64,000 nt of DNA from Phoronis australis (GCA_002633005.1 NMRA01000704.1:99310-163309), one strand, 5' to 3'; positions 1 through 12,549 are shown, counted from the first letter of the stretch. Numbers and translations are program-made. The notes: generated from the sequence alone by a model not told the origin.

Positions 1-865
1 CACTTGTACCTCACGTACCAATCACTTTAGTGTCCTCCATTTTGGTAGGACACGGTAGAAGGGTCAGTCCCGGGCATAGTCGCGAAACACCCGCCTTTCA
101 CTCGTGGCATTTCGCTAGGTCTGACGAGATCTTGCTTTTGTCCTTAGTAACTTGTTCTGTGGAACGTTCTCGGGCTCTAGAGCTTACCCGCGGCGAAACT
201 CTTGCCTTCAGCTCGCGGGGTTTGCCGTGATGTCCCTTTTCTCGCAAGAAACTTGGTCTACGGAACACTACTCGTGTTTGCGTTCCGCAATTCGAGCAAG
301 TGAAAGATGAGTATACTCGAAGCTTAACTATCGCAACTTACTTAAACGGCGTTTACTAACGTGATTGGTCGATGTGGTTAGAATGTTGAATCGCGAAATA
401 GAATTCATGAATTATGGGATAGATTTCACGGTTTCCATTCCAGGCGAGGATTCCTTGGTACAATTGCGTGGCTAATGCCTCGGGTTTACTTAAGGCATGA
501 ATCTCGCCAAAACTAGAGCAAGGTCGTGAAAAATCACTAGTTAAAGGCTGGTGTGTCAGTGACTTTGGTATGTTAAATTATGTTTTCGTTCCACAAATGA
601 AGATTTGTCGCCGCAAGTGCTTTGCAAGTGTTTTGCGTCTGCGTATCAAAGCCCTTCCTTTCCTTTCGTAGGGACACGAGACACTCGCGAGAAAACGTAT
701 TGTGACCGTACATGGGGACATCTCTCTAAAAGCTCCGCGATCTTGCGTTTTCGCGATTCACTGTTGTCCATATGATTCATAGGCGGTCGAGGTAACCAGT
801 CACGTGCTGTCTCTGCCTGTCAAACACTCGCCTGCTTCAATTCTATTCCCGCCAAAATTGATGAA
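1..865. other. Non-coding, CpG-containing stretch, no gene recognised
   Basis: Short open frames occur, but none has a family signature or splice-site support. CpG-containing words such as CGCGAAACACCCGCC are more frequent here than in the AT-rich DNA that follows, which could mark promoter-proximal sequence of a gene lying to the left of the window. That is inference only. Confidence 0.3.
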
Positions 866-1357
866 GTGACCATTTGCTGTGTTTTTGCCAGTACAGAAGT
901 AGAGAATATTTCAAATCAAACGACCGTGCGCATCCGTTGCAAGCGACTTCGCCTCATGGGAAATGTAGGAAATTGGTTTTCTAAGCGCGTAGTTAGCAAA
1001 CGATCATCAGTACTGTCCCATATTTCAGTTGCCAGTTGTGATACTTTCTGCCAATGTGAGTCAATCGTCGGCCAGTGGGGTGCTGATATTCTTTGTTGGA
1101 GTATAGTCTTTCGGGGGTATACAATGTATTTCGAACAGACCATGTTAAAAAGGCATTTCCCTCCTGCCTGCTATAAAACATGGAACTCACGAAGTAGGCA
1201 AATTACCAGTAACTGGTCTAGAACTTATCCTTACCATGACACCTTCAAAAAAATCTCCAAAGAGTGCCAGAGTTGGATGAGTGGCAGTGGGTTGGCCAAC
1301 CCCGGCAAAATTAATGGCGTTTTGACACTCGTTTTACATGTCAGTGCCCTGTTGTGA
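866..1357 (+). CDS. Unrecognised 163-codon open frame
   Basis: This is one of the longest uninterrupted frames in the window. The predicted product is rich in Ser, Cys and Trp, has no signal peptide, no membrane segment and no motif I can name. The opposite strand is also open over part of the same stretch (916-1143), which weakens the coding case. The segment starting near 888 follows a plausible acceptor (tgtttttgccag), so part of it could be an exon. By length alone, one such frame is expected by chance in 64 kb of this composition, so I treat it as doubtful. Confidence 0.15.
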   Translation: MTICCVFASTEVENISNQTTVRIRCKRLRLMGNVGNWFSKRVVSKRSSVLSHISVASCDTFCQCESIVGQWGADILCWSIVFRGYTMYFEQTMLKRHFPPACYKTWNSRSRQITSNWSRTYPYHDTFKKISKECQSWMSGSGLANPGKINGVLTLVLHVSALL

Positions 1358-2992
1358 CATCAAGCCCATTGTGTGACATGGTATTGCTAGGTCGAGACAA
1401 ATGTTTGGTAGAATAGCCTAGTTTGTTATTTCCCTTGAGGTACTGTGTATGGGGTATGAGGGTCCCACTTCAGTTTGTTGAGTTTGTTTTTGTCTATTTT
1501 GCTCATGCTATCGCCACCAGGAAAAACAGGAATGATTTGTTTATTTCGTGACTAGTAAATTAATTATGCTGCAGTGCCCACGTTCACTTGGTGGTGAAGT
1601 TTTCCAAGATTCCCGCCTTCTGGGCTTGTCGAGAACTGCGCCATCTTTGGGTTGATGCCTGAACTGGTGTAATGAAAAGTTACTTGTGATCAATTCTTCA
1701 TTCTTATATGACTATATTTTTATATTGTCTTATTACAGTTTCTCGATGTTTACGTGTGCACTAGTCGGAGACCTACCATGGTTTAATACTACATAGAAAT
1801 GTAATGAAATAAATACATTAAAATAGCAAGCGTCTTGTTTTTTTATTTCTGGGGGTAGGAAATGGCTATTTAAGTATTTGCTTGGTGAGTATCGAAATAC
1901 GACCCTATTTTAATCGTCGTTGCAAAAATGGCGATTAAGTTGCCAACGTTATTTCGTCACCGGAGTGCTGAAAGTTATGGCCACCTGCTTGGGCTGGCTT
2001 TGTTTATTGTTATTAACGGAGATCGGAATGTTTTGGCTTGGTGGAGAGCGTTATAAAAACGCTTAAAAATCGTGACATTCACACTTTGTTGTGAGATGTA
2101 TTGTCGCCCTTTGCACGTATCGTCCGGACGATAATACAAGTACGCTTTTATGGCTTATGAATGAATTAATTTATTATAGTGACATGTGTTAATCAGGTTT
2201 AAATGATAAATGCAATATTTGAAAAATAACACTCAACCCATTGGGCTTATAAATCACTGTTATCAATTAAACAAGTATACATCGCCTACCATTCAAAAAT
2301 GCATTAGGCGTAAAAACAGAGAGCTCTGAGCAGATTAACCATTAAAAGTTACTTAATTATCTACATCAGAAAAAAAATGTTAGAGAAGATGTTAGCTACA
2401 TTATAAAGTGTTATTCGAAAATCGCTCTGTAGAGTACAGTGCCACACGAAGCTCATCTTTTACATCATCGAGATTACACAATAAGCATATAGGCTCAATA
2501 ATCATGCTTCTCCCATCGCCGTAGGCCTATATCTCATGTGTAAGAGAACAAATCAAAACTGACAAAATATAGACCTCCTGACTCTTGGTAAACAGCATTG
2601 TATATAGTCATCAGTTTTCTAATTTTGCTCAAATAACACGTAAGCTCTCATTTTTATTTTTTCCTAACACCTTCCCTCCAATCTTCTTGAAAAATATCGA
2701 ACAGGATTGAAATCGGGGATTCTATGTCACAAAATGACTTCGAAGCAAACTCATTATTCCTATTTTCAGGAGGACATTCCTTCTGTTATTGCGTCACATA
2801 TTGAAAGTATTCTGTATTTCTGCTTCCTACCACACTAACATATTATATTCTTTTTTCTGGTAATGCGCTGGCAATCCAAGCTAATAAGCCTATTCTAAAG
2901 TCGTAGCATGCACACGGAAGCGATTAAACCATGCAGGGAGCCATCCTAAATATACCCTCCCATGGGAAAATTGTCGTAAAGCAACCAACCCC
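1358..2992. other. AT-rich non-coding stretch
   Basis: No gene or recognisable mobile element is seen. A polyadenylation-like run (AATGAAATAAATAC) lies near 1804-1817, and scattered TACATGT/TAGGCCT words occur. Nothing else can be supported. Confidence 0.4.
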
Positions 2993-3256
2993 TTTCACGC
3001 GCGCACCCAGCCGAAACAATGGGGGGCTCGAATTTTTGAGAATGTGGACTTTTTGTTAAAAAACGGGGTAGGTTCAGAGCTATGAATTGTGCATTCGTCA
3101 GCATTTGGCAGATCCCGCCTTTTTAGTCGGCTTTTGTCTCGTTTACTACTTTTTCGGACTTTTCGTTTCTCTTAGGCGGACCTTTTTGCCAAATTCGCCA
3201 AATGGGGGGAGCTCATTTGAGCCCCTCCCCCCCCCCCCTGAGCGCGCGCATGCATT
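2993..3256. mobile_element. MITE family M1, apparently full-length copy (about 265 bp)
   Basis: The left end reads GCGCGCACCCAGCC followed by a G-run and ggctcgaat. The right end carries the inverted equivalent: gctcatttgagcccc, a C-run, then gagcgcgcgcatgc. Internal landmarks shared with the other copies are aaaacggggtaggttcagagc, gtgcattcgtcag, cttttgtctcgttta and gcggacctttttgcc. There is no coding potential. The inverted GC-rich ends and repeated internal block indicate a non-autonomous element mobilised by an unknown transposase. Related copies lie at 36092, 38244, 46825 and 51425. Confidence 0.7.
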
Positions 3257-4620
3257 TCATTTCACTTAATTCCCAAATGCCAGCACCATATACTCCATGG
3301 CAGAAGAACCGCCATTGTATACTTGGTGTTGAAAGCATTATATCCAACATCCTTCACAGATGTGAACATCGAGATCCGCACTAAGTGCTCAGTCACACAT
3401 TGGTGGCACCCACGTAGTCCCTTTTTTCTACGTCGATGTCGTCCTTCTGCCGGCGCTCCATCAAACCAGCGTTCTATGAATATACGGTTCAACTCATAGA
3501 AAACAGCTGACTCCGTGTGTTAATGGAAGTTTGGAAATTTGCTAATGTTTGACTTTCACCAGTTCTTCAGAGCATGGCAAATACTTACAAAGACTTTACA
3601 AATGCTTTCACTTGAATCACTCGAGACGAATAGTTTACTGTTCGTTATAGATAGGTGCCTAGGGATTAATTATTTGGTTCTGTAGTCAACCAAATCAAAT
3701 TGGATATTGCGCTCGTACCATTCGTATGGCAATACCATTGCGTTTAATTGTGATAGCTATGCCAAAACAAATTGGTATTAATTACTCATGATTTCCTGAA
3801 ATGCAAACATACAGGCAAACAACCAACCAGTCATGCGTAGGCGTATTACCGGAACATTTCCGAGCACGACGTACCATCATTGCCTCGCACCTTTCTTAGA
3901 ACTTACCACAACTATCGAAAAGAGTTCCATGTGAAGCAACATGTGACGTGTTTTCAAATATCTCCATTTCCGGTTGATTACGAACGTTATTTGCGAAGCG
4001 CATCAGGACGCTGATGGCTTAATGCCCTTGAGAAACTGAGAAAACTATAGGATAGCCATAGGTTTCGCACCATTTCGAAGTTAATCTCTAGTCAAATACG
4101 CGAATTAGATGTACATGTACTCAACAAGCAACGTGGCATTGAACTAAAGTGTAAATGTTTAGGGATTAAAACTCAAAGAATTTTGCGCTATGTTTTCCTA
4201 GGAATAACTCAAATATCTATCGCGAGATAAATAGGTCATTCCACTGTTTCATTGGACAAAGTTCCGACGCAAAAACGCGACTAAATATCCATTCCATTTC
4301 TATTTCGGCAAGTTCTCGACACAATCTCAACAGGTGTCGCTCCACGCATTTAATCTGCCAAAACTTGCCTTGCAAGTCCATTTACAAATAAACAATTCGC
4401 GGCTTGGCGCCTTTGTGGCAAGACGTTCGTCCAAGTCTGGCAGAATTTGCCTGAACTCTGTCGAATTCTGTTTACTTATTTGGACAACTAGTGTACATGC
4501 ATGTATGTGACACGCTCTCAAATTCAAAAGTTCATCTTATTGCCTTTAAATTTATTTTCAACATAAACAATTAGAATGTTCAATAGAAGGAAACGCAGCG
4601 AAAAATATACAGCATTTTCT
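3257..4620. other. Non-coding stretch, nothing recognised
   Basis: Only short random-looking frames are seen on both strands. No splice-supported exon, RNA gene or repeat family could be identified. Confidence 0.35.
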
Positions 4621-4771
4621 GAAAGCCGGTTCAAAAATATCTAACATAGTAGGTTCACAAAATTCCACAAAACTGTTCCAAAAATTTCAAATTTTGCACT
4701 TTTTGAAATTTAAAGTCAAATAACTCAAAAACAGTAACTAGAGAAAATTTTTTCTATTCATTTAAAAGTAA
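4621..4771 (+). repeat. Fragment of dispersed repeat R2
   Basis: The block around 4687-4745 (caaattttgcactttttgaa, then aagtcaaataactcaaaaac) matches the opening segment of the R2 copies at 16130 and 19925. The match ends where LINE coding sequence begins, so the LINE may have inserted into an R2 copy. The other half of R2 is not visible on the far side of the LINE. Confidence 0.55.
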
Positions 4772-5037
4772 TTGTTTAGGATACAAACACCAAAACAATC
4801 CGGCTGCAAGAAAACAAATTATCAGTCTGATGTCGCAGTTAAATTTGGTCGACCGTGGCGGTTACGTAACCCAAATACAACAAACTATACTTGGTTCAGA
4901 ATTAACCCTTGTAAGCAAGTGCGTCTGGACTTTTTTCTAGTGTCCGACGAGTTTTCCTCGTGGATAGAAAATAGTGAAACGTCCCCAGGATATAGAACAG
5001 GATCATCATTGTGTCGTGACTACTATTCAGGCCTCTA
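4772..5037 (+). pseudogene. LINE endonuclease, C-terminal remnant
   Basis: The frame contains the end of the APE-type endonuclease: WRLRNPNTTNYTW, then the RLDFFLVS motif, then PGYRTGSSL. This corresponds to the family pattern DxWRxxxPxxxxYTW...RLDFFLVS...SDH, with the final SDH replaced by GSS. That removes the catalytic histidine position. The catalytic residues of the N-terminal half are missing. After the stop, an RGKGY motif at about 5047 shows that the linker continues in another frame. Confidence 0.85.
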
Positions 5038-5107
5038 AATTTGTAAGAGGTAAAGGCTATGGCGACTTAACAAATCCTTATTACGTGATGTAGAATATAT
5101 CAGTAAT

Positions 5108-5443
5108 GTGAAAGACATCATAGTTAAAACAGAGAAGGAATATTTATCTGCCGATAATGACTCCAATGTGTCAGGCGATCAGTCCACTATAGACTACTCT
5201 CTTCTTTTTGAGATGATTTTATTGAATATTAGAAATTATACTTTGTCTTATTCAGCTTTCAAGAAAAAAGAAACGCATCGACATGAAAATAATTTAGAGG
5301 AGCAATTAAGTCTTCTTAGAGAAATGATGTGCAACAATAATTCTGCTCTGCTCCTTGAAATTTATTCAGATTTGCAGAAAGATTACGAATATATTAGAAA
5401 GGACAAAGTGAAAGGCATGATGTTGAGATCTCGGGCAAAATAG
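5108..5443 (+). pseudogene. LINE ORF2 linker, helical region
   Basis: This 111-codon charged, helix-rich frame sits between the endonuclease and reverse transcriptase of the same LINE. It contains the family-typical run of E/N/K-rich helices and ends in RSRAK, where intact relatives continue with W-x-x-xGEKPSKYF. The following codons IENGEKPSKYFSNL are present but interrupted by in-frame stops at the presumed Trp position and again after SNL. It encodes no product on its own. Confidence 0.75.
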
Positions 5444-5643
5444 ATCGAGAATGGTGAAAAACCGTCCAAATATTTTAGTAACTTATAAAAACGCAATTAC
5501 GTGAACAAGAATGTCACAAACTTATAGACGAGACTGGACGAAGCTTGACAAACCAAAAAGCTATACTGTGTGCAATCGAAAAATTCTATGCAAATTTATA
5601 TGCAGCCAAAGAAAATGACTCTCTCCAATATTAACTGGAGGAC

Positions 5644-6500
5644 TTGGTGACCCCTGAAAATGTGTCGAAACTAGACGCCGACTTGAAAGAAAAACTAGAA
5701 GGACCAATAACATGTACTGAAGCTGCGGCTGTCCTTAAATGTATAAAAAATGACAAAACTCCGGGGACTGATGGTTTTCCTGTAGAGTTTTACAATTTTT
5801 TTTGGAAAGAACTGTCGCCATTTTTGATCAAATCTTTTAATTACAATTTTCGAACCGGCCGTCAAGGTGTCATTACTTTGATTCCTAAGGGCAAGAAACG
5901 ACGTGAATACATTAAAAATTGGAGGTCAATCTCCTTACTAAATTCAAGTTATAAACTATTATCAGCATGTATTGCACAAAGGATAAAATCTGTTTTAAAT
6001 AAGTTAATTCATCCTAATCAAAGTGGGTTTCTCCCAGGTCGTTTTATCGGGGAGAACACCAGAGTGATTTATGACATCTTACAATATACTCAAGTTAAGG
6101 ATATTCCCGGACTTCTGGTATTAATTGATTTTGAAAAAGCCTTTGATTCTGTATCCTGGGGATTTATTAAGAAAGTTCTACACTATTTCAATTTTGGTGA
6201 AGATATTATTCGTTGGTTCACAATACTCAATGAAAGTGTCCAACCTTCGGTCATTCAGTATGGCTTTACGTCTAAGAACTTTAACATTTGCCGAGGTTGC
6301 AGACAAGGGGATCCCTTTCACCTTATCTTTTTTGTTGTGTGCCGAAAATATGGCATCTATGTAGAGGCAATGCGAGAATGTTAAAGGCATAAAAGTAGGC
6401 TCTTTAGAATATAAATTAATACAATATTCAGACGACACGGTCCTCTTTCTAGATGGTTCAGAGATGAGAGATCTCTTTAAAATCGTCACTTAACCTTCTT
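5644..6500 (+). pseudogene. LINE reverse transcriptase palm and fingers, broken
   Basis: This is an RNA-dependent DNA polymerase domain of L1/Tx1 type. Visible motifs are KTPGTDGFPVEFY, GVITLIPKGKK, NWRSISLLNSSYK, QSGFLPGR, DFEKAFDSVSW (first catalytic Asp), GCRQGDP, and YSDDTVLF near 6427-6450 (second and third catalytic Asp; YSDD instead of the common F/YADD). The main frame closes at 6384, and the YSDD segment is reached only by changing frame around 6330-6390. At least one frameshift therefore separates the two catalytic motifs and the enzyme is dead. Confidence 0.92.
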
Positions 6501-6524
6501 GATCAGTTTGCTAAGTATTCTGGT

Positions 6525-8065
6525 TTGATACCCAATATCGATAAAACTGTTTGTATATGGATTGGTTCTAAAATATGTTGTGATGATAAGCTTTGCTGTG
6601 AAAAAGATTTAAAATGGGCAAGTTCCCAGTTCACATCTCTTGGAATTCCCTTGTCTGTCAACTTACAGGACATGATTCACTTAAACTACGATGTAAAATT
6701 AAACGAGGTTAGAAAAGGCATTGGAAATTGGTCAAAAAGAAATTTATCTACCTTTGGTAAGATAACGGTTGTCAAATCTTTTTTTATTACCAAAACTGAT
6801 TCACATCTTTTACACACTTCCTCTTCCAAGTGCTACTTTTTTAAGGACATTGAAAAAATATTTTTAATTGTATATGGGGTACCTCTTCTGATAGAATCTC
6901 TAGAATAACCATGGTAAAGAAATCTGAAGATGGAGGTGGGAATATGGTCCATATTGCGTCATTTGTCAAAGCTATTAAACTGACTTGGATTCGAAGATTC
7001 TTCAAAAATTATTATAACAAAACTTCTCCTTGGCTAAATATTTTATGTGAAATTGTTCCTAATATAAAGATGACTCTTCAGTTAGGTTCTTGTTTTTCCT
7101 TGAAGTATCTAACCTTACTAAGAACATTTTTGGAAGGATATTTTTATATCTTATACGAATTGATCAATCTGCGTGAGATAGATGACCCTTTGTACCAACC
7201 TTTATGGTATAACCTCAGAATCTGTATAGACAGTAGTCCAATTTTAGGGAACGAGTGGTTTCAAAAGGGTATACGGTACGTATACAATTTAATTGACCCT
7301 GTTAAAGGATATATTTATGATTATCATACCTTTTGTACACGTTTTCAATTTTGTCCTTGTATTACTCATTTTTATGGAATTCGAAGTTCAATACTTCGTT
7401 CTTGGAATCATCTAAGAGACAAGAGTACTATACTCACTCCACTTTTTCCAGAACATATTTTTCGAATCTCCTCGGAAAATAAAGGGACGGGGAAAATCTA
7501 TGAATTATTCATTTCCAAATTGTATGTAAAACCTGTCGCGGATTTGAAGTGGGAGAGAGAAATTAACTGATGCAATGATACTCAATCTTGGAAAAAAATT
7601 CATTCTGTAATTTATCATTGTTCTTCCGATGTCAGACTCAGATGGTTTCAATTCCGTATCAACCACAGACTTATTGGTACAAACCCTTATTTAAACAAAA
7701 TAGGTGTTAGTGAATCGTCTTTATGTTCTTTCTGTGAGCAACATGAAGAAACAATTCTACATTTGTATTGGGAATGTTCACTTGTTCAGAAGTTTTGGGG
7801 ATGTTTAAAAACATGGATGATAAAACAGTGCAATTTCCCTCTGCAGTTAAATATGTCTTCCGCCTTGTTTGGAGACCCAGCCTGTAGATTAGAAGTTGTA
7901 AATTTAATTCTTTGCTTAGCGAAATTTCATTTATATAGGCAAAGACTGCAAAAGGCTGAGCCCAATTTTCAGTCATTTTTACTACAACCTGGAAAAATTA
8001 TGTACAATGATAAATTGGATCTTGAGAGATTCCAGGCAAGGTGGTCTTCTTTTTTGCCTAACTAG
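6525..8065 (+). pseudogene. LINE ORF2 thumb and C-terminal zinc-binding region, broken
   Basis: Three successive frames (6525-6908, 6911-7570, 7763-8065) continue the ORF2 product after the polymerase. They include the post-RT segment with FGKITVVKSF and, near 7710-7800, the zf-RVT type motif SLCSFCEQHEETILHLYWEC (C-x2-C...H-x4-C), then VQKFW. The frames overlap or abut with stops between them, as expected of a decayed copy. This C-terminal domain is characteristic of L1/Tx1-like elements of fish, amphibians and invertebrates. Confidence 0.88.
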
Positions 8066-8190
8066 TTTTTATAGGGTCCGATAATGTTCGTAATTTGCTT
8101 GATATACAATTAACTAGATTTCATATTGCTGCACAACTATGCACTGATTGGCTGAACTAATAAATGTTTCAAAAAAATAATGAAAAAACT

Positions 8191-10373
8191 AATCTCGCTA
8201 GTGAATTGAAATTTGCTCCCACGTTGTGTTTGGGTTTACACAATTTAGCACTTATCAGAATAAGCGTTCGCTAGGGTTATGTGATAGCTGAACGTCCAAA
8301 TGACGTAAAAATAACAGTGGATGATTCCGGCATATAAATCGAGATATTAATTCCAGCCAACCAGAGCACGGGGAAATGTAACCACTGCGACGGTACTCCA
8401 TCTTGGCCAACAAACTTTAGTTGATAACGAAAGCAGAAACATGGCTTCTCGATGAGCTTGCGACACTGACAGTGCACAGATCGACGCTTTACAGAGAACA
8501 AACACTAATTAAAATGCTTTTGGGATATAGAAACATGTGCTAAACCTTGTGATCAGCTGAACATACCGAGGAATATACTTCAGAATAAAAAAGCCCAAAG
8601 CACCATTCGCATTATTGTTATTTTCACGAGCATGTAAACCACCCCCTTTAGACGAATGGACATGCTGGTAGGGTACGCTTTTGACGTAATAGAGATTAGA
8701 AGGACGTTAAAAGACAGAGGTCAGCGTTAAATTTCACATGGTTAAAATGTAACAAATATCGTGGAAATTCAAATACCACTTGTTTCTCGCTTTACCTGCT
8801 GTGAAAAAGGTGGAAAATGAAATTTCAAGAACATAAATCACACACTTTTTAAAAACAGAACCAAGAATTATTTAACCGCTAAAATAATCGGCTGTTTGTC
8901 AGGATATGGCGGTTTACTCAACGTACATGTACACATGCAGCACGTACTTCAACAATCGCCAGTGATACTGTAGGTGACCACCGTTCTCGGTCGCGTTAAG
9001 GAGTCCTGGACTATTTTTGCTCTCCCTTACCTAACCTCATTCCCCAATGTTAGAAATAAGTTGGTAGATAAAACATTGGATATACCACTTTTTATTATCG
9101 GACCACGATCATTTTTGTTGCAGAAATACTCCGTTTCTACAAATTAAATGCATATTTTGTCAGATTGAGGGAACACATAAGTCAATGTAATCTAAGACGA
9201 AACAATTGATTGCACGACTAATATATTCAAAATAGTTCATTCTTCACGTCATCTTGTGGACGATAATCAACGTTCTACCTTCAAGCATACTGGCAGTTTA
9301 AAAACATAACGTAAATACTAACCAAAAATTTCAAAATCTCTGTACGCGTTCGGGGAAGTAGAAAACGGCGATAATTGTATTGACAGGCTTTTGAGCTGTT
9401 GGCAAGCTCAGGAGTAGTTTAATGCACCACATGGACAAACGTCATCGTGGTGATGTCAGTGGTGTGGTGTTTCACATTTTGTGCAATGGTGGCGAGTGTG
9501 AAGACACTGGTGAGACAGAGCAGCCGCTCACTAAAGCGCTTGGCACTGCGACGCAGTCAATGATGCCAGTGGTTAAATATCCGCTGCGTTTGATCACATT
9601 AGTAACACGGGAAACTCGTTTGAGACATGAGGATCCTGAACACACAGTGAGAATTTAGGGTTTGAGCGATGGTGTCAGAGAGGCAAAGTGGGTGAAAACC
9701 AAGGATCCCTTTATGAATAGACTCGGATGGATCAGATTTGAGTTATCTGACTTAGGCTATGGTCTAGGGTCTTGCAGTTGTTGTCTATAAACACCGACAG
9801 AGGGCGACGGAATTTTCGCGGGAACCAGTAGCCAGGTGGCTCTACAGAATTAGGTCCAGAAGTTGTCAGTAATTTACATATATTCTGCATCGAGTGATTC
9901 GCCTGGATGCACAAGAATGCTCACCTTATAATCATGTAAATGATCTAATACGAACTTTTCTTTGCACTGCATAGCTGCACTAAAATTGGTCTCAACCTTT
10001 TCTTTAATCAGGTGAGCTTATTTTCGCTTTTGTAAGAACAGTTATTTCGTTTTTCCTTGAGACATGCTTCTTGTACAAAATAATGAAACGCCGTGACTAA
10101 CCTACCTGAAATGCCTTGTTTTTAAACAAGAACCAATAGTTATTTTGAAGCTCTGCATGTAATCGTTAAGCATCAATTTGAGACCAATTTTAACCGGAAG
10201 TGGCCTCTACTAAAAGGAACTTTGATGATGGAAGGCTTACAGGCACTTTAAATGGTAATGTAAAGCGGTCATGGTGGTGGTACCTAGCAAGCTCTTTGAA
10301 TTGATCTGACGAAGCACAGTTGGTTGATGTGAATCGGTCGTGCTCAAAGAAAAAATACCGTTGCGTGTAACAG
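8191..10373. other. Non-coding stretch, nothing recognised
   Basis: Frames here are short. The one at 9422-9658 (78 codons) has no motif. No repeat family shared with other parts of the window was noticed. Confidence 0.35.
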
Positions 10374-10724
10374 TTATCTTTTGTATAGCTCCATGGTTGT
10401 AACAGCTTTATTTTCAGGATAACATCGAATACAATCTGTTGTTATAATATGTACCCAAGGTACACCCTCCTTATTTGCATATGTCAAAACTAACCGTTGT
10501 CGAACATATCGGAGACACGTGTCCCTAACACCTAGGAATTGTTTCGAGTTCTCACTCACGTTTTCTTTTGCAAGTGTCGCGTAGAGGTGACAATGTTCAT
10601 TCAAAACAAAAATGCGGTTTATTAAATATGGACATCCAGGCCATTTACTTATGACATATATCAAACACAAATTAAATATGAGCACTGACTCTCCTGCACG
10701 TGTATATCGTAGCAGGGGAAGCAC
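10374..10724 (-). CDS. Unrecognised 116-codon open frame
   Basis: This frame contains a hydrophobic stretch (about residues 12-35) and several Cys and Tyr residues, but no motif I can place. No convincing splice acceptor or donor flanks it and no related sequence occurs elsewhere in the window. It may be chance; it is listed because it is among the longer frames. Confidence 0.12.
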   Translation of the reverse strand: MLPLLRYTRAGESVLIFNLCLIYVISKWPGCPYLINRIFVLNEHCHLYATLAKENVSENSKQFLGVRDTCLRYVRQRLVLTYANKEGVPWVHIITTDCIRCYPENKAVTTMELYKR

Positions 10725-11856
10725 AATTTTCTAAGGAAGATGTCCTCGCGAATACAACGCGAAAACATCTTTTTCTGTTTTTCCCAATTTCGTCCCAATG
10801 AAGCTTCGTAAACGGCAAACAGGGCTCACAACATTAATGAAAAGTACATCGCATCCAAACTCCACAACTTTTCAAAAATTGTTTGGCGCGGGATTTTGGA
10901 ATGGTTGGTGATTTACGGCAATGTCATAATTCAGGTGGCAGGACTACTCGGGTACGTCAAAACATTAGTAACAACTTGCAGAAAGGGCGAACATTATATA
11001 CTTCAGACAGCACAACAGAGAGAACTGAGGTGATGTTAGCATAGAACCAGTTTTATACATTCGTTAACTGTCACATCTTATTTCACAGAACGACAGCATA
11101 GACAAATAGACTTCTAAATCTGGCTAAGTTTCTTGAACTAGACCCACAAGGTGCTTCTCCGAACCAGTACTTTCGCTGTAGGTTGTACGTGGTGTCTTCT
11201 GGTGTGGTCTCATCTACGTCATCCCATAGGCTTACTGGTGAGGAAGTAAGGTATGCCATTGGTCTAGGCTATAATTCGTCGAACGAAACAGGTTACGTCC
11301 ATGTATCGCACTGCTTGAACTTTGTACCCACAAACCTCAGGGGACGACCTGCTTTTCTAGATCTGTTGCTTCAATTCACGAGGCCCATTCCGTTCTAAAA
11401 CTTACAATTAGCTGAATTGATTGAATTAAAGGAATACGATTTCTGTATCATTTCATAACGTTGACGTGATTTTTTGTGATGATTATGCAAACAATGACGT
11501 AAACAAACTCGCACGAGGAATCTAGAAATGTAATCCCAGTTGCATTATAATTAACACTGCCTGTCGTTTTATCGTGTATTTTTAAACAAAGGTAGGCAAA
11601 AGTAGATTGATACATTTTTGTGGGCGACAATTGTTAGACAGATGCACATGTATAAATTGTTCTGAAATTGACTTGATGTCTAGTCTGTTACCTACCTACG
11701 ATAGGAAGTGTAGAAAAATGATGATTTTCATAGGTGAGTTATATTTTATCTTGTTCTTAACTTGCACGTGTAAGTTGACATGGGGAGAGAGATGGTTTTA
11801 TCAGACTAGATGTTTGATAATACACTCTAAAAATATTAATTATGGTTTCATTCCAG
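10725..11856. other. Non-coding stretch, nothing recognised
   Basis: Short frames only (for example 11183-11398 and 11607 onward). A segment near 10896 shares a short phrase (aatggttggtgatttac) with 31190-31206, too short to define a family. Confidence 0.3.
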
Positions 11857-12028
11857 ATGCGTTCAATTTTACGAACGTTTGGAGTGGATTCAGGAATGTA
11901 GTACAGATAAACTATGTTTTGCGCTATTTGTGTATATTCCAGGCGAGTTCTGGCGTGGATTTAGAAATACAGTACATGTTAACAAGGTGTTGGGTTACTT
12001 CTACATATCATTCATGTATTATCTTTTA
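11857..12028 (+). repeat. Diverged tandem duplication, two 86-bp units
   Basis: Units 11857-11942 and 11943-12028 are recognisably similar. Each is preceded by the acceptor-like phrase ATTCCAG and contains a GGAGTGGATTCAGGAATG / TGGCGTGGATTTAGAAATA block followed by TACA. In different frames both translate to similar peptides (VWSGFRNVVQINYVLRYLCI and FWRGFRNTVHVNKVLGYFYI). They could be duplicated small exons or simply a duplicated non-coding segment. I do not recognise the peptide. Confidence 0.45.
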
Positions 12029-12370
12029 GGACAGCACTATAAAACGTTTCAGCCATTGCTCTTAGTTAAATTCAGAAATTGTTTTCAATGCTGAGACAAT
12101 GAAAATGAGGTCGGTTTGAAAATTTGAAGAGGTATTTTGTAATTTGGAAAGTGTCCAATAAACGACAAACGTATTACCAATGTCCCTTCTGAATTTCGTC
12201 TACTGCTTCAAAATTTAAGTTATTGCCAGTTGAACAGACAGGCTTGTTCGTGATCTTAAAGATTGTCAATAACATCTATCTAACTTATATACAAAAATGA
12301 CAGTAAAATACAAACTGACGTACGCAACTTTTAATCAATTTTCGTGCATAACCATTGGGTTATATGTTCT
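12029..12370. other. Non-coding stretch before the TAA microsatellite
   Basis: AT-rich sequence with no gene or repeat seen. A possible polyadenylation signal (CCAATAAACG) is at about 12154. Confidence 0.3.
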
Positions 12371-12415
12371 TTAATGATAATAATAACAATAACAATAACA
12401 ATAACAATAATGATG

Positions 12416-12451
<36 letters not shown>

Positions 12452-12511
12452 GCTATGATAGTAACAGTAAAAGTAATAGTAATAGAAATAGTAATAGTAA
12501 TAATAATGATG

Positions 12512-12549
<38 letters not shown>

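Larger units (their letters stand above)
4772..8190 (+). mobile_element. Decayed L1/Tx1-type LINE, 5'-truncated
   Basis: A non-LTR retrotransposon ORF2 can be followed from the C-terminal part of its endonuclease through linker, reverse transcriptase, thumb region and C-terminal zinc-binding motif, in the usual order. It ends in an A-rich tail (aataaatgtttcaaaaaaataa, about 8159-8180). ORF1 and most of the endonuclease are absent, which fits the 5' truncation typical of target-primed reverse transcription. The frame is broken repeatedly by frameshifts and stops, so the copy cannot be active. Low GC and frame decay suggest an old insertion. The parts are listed separately. Confidence 0.9.
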
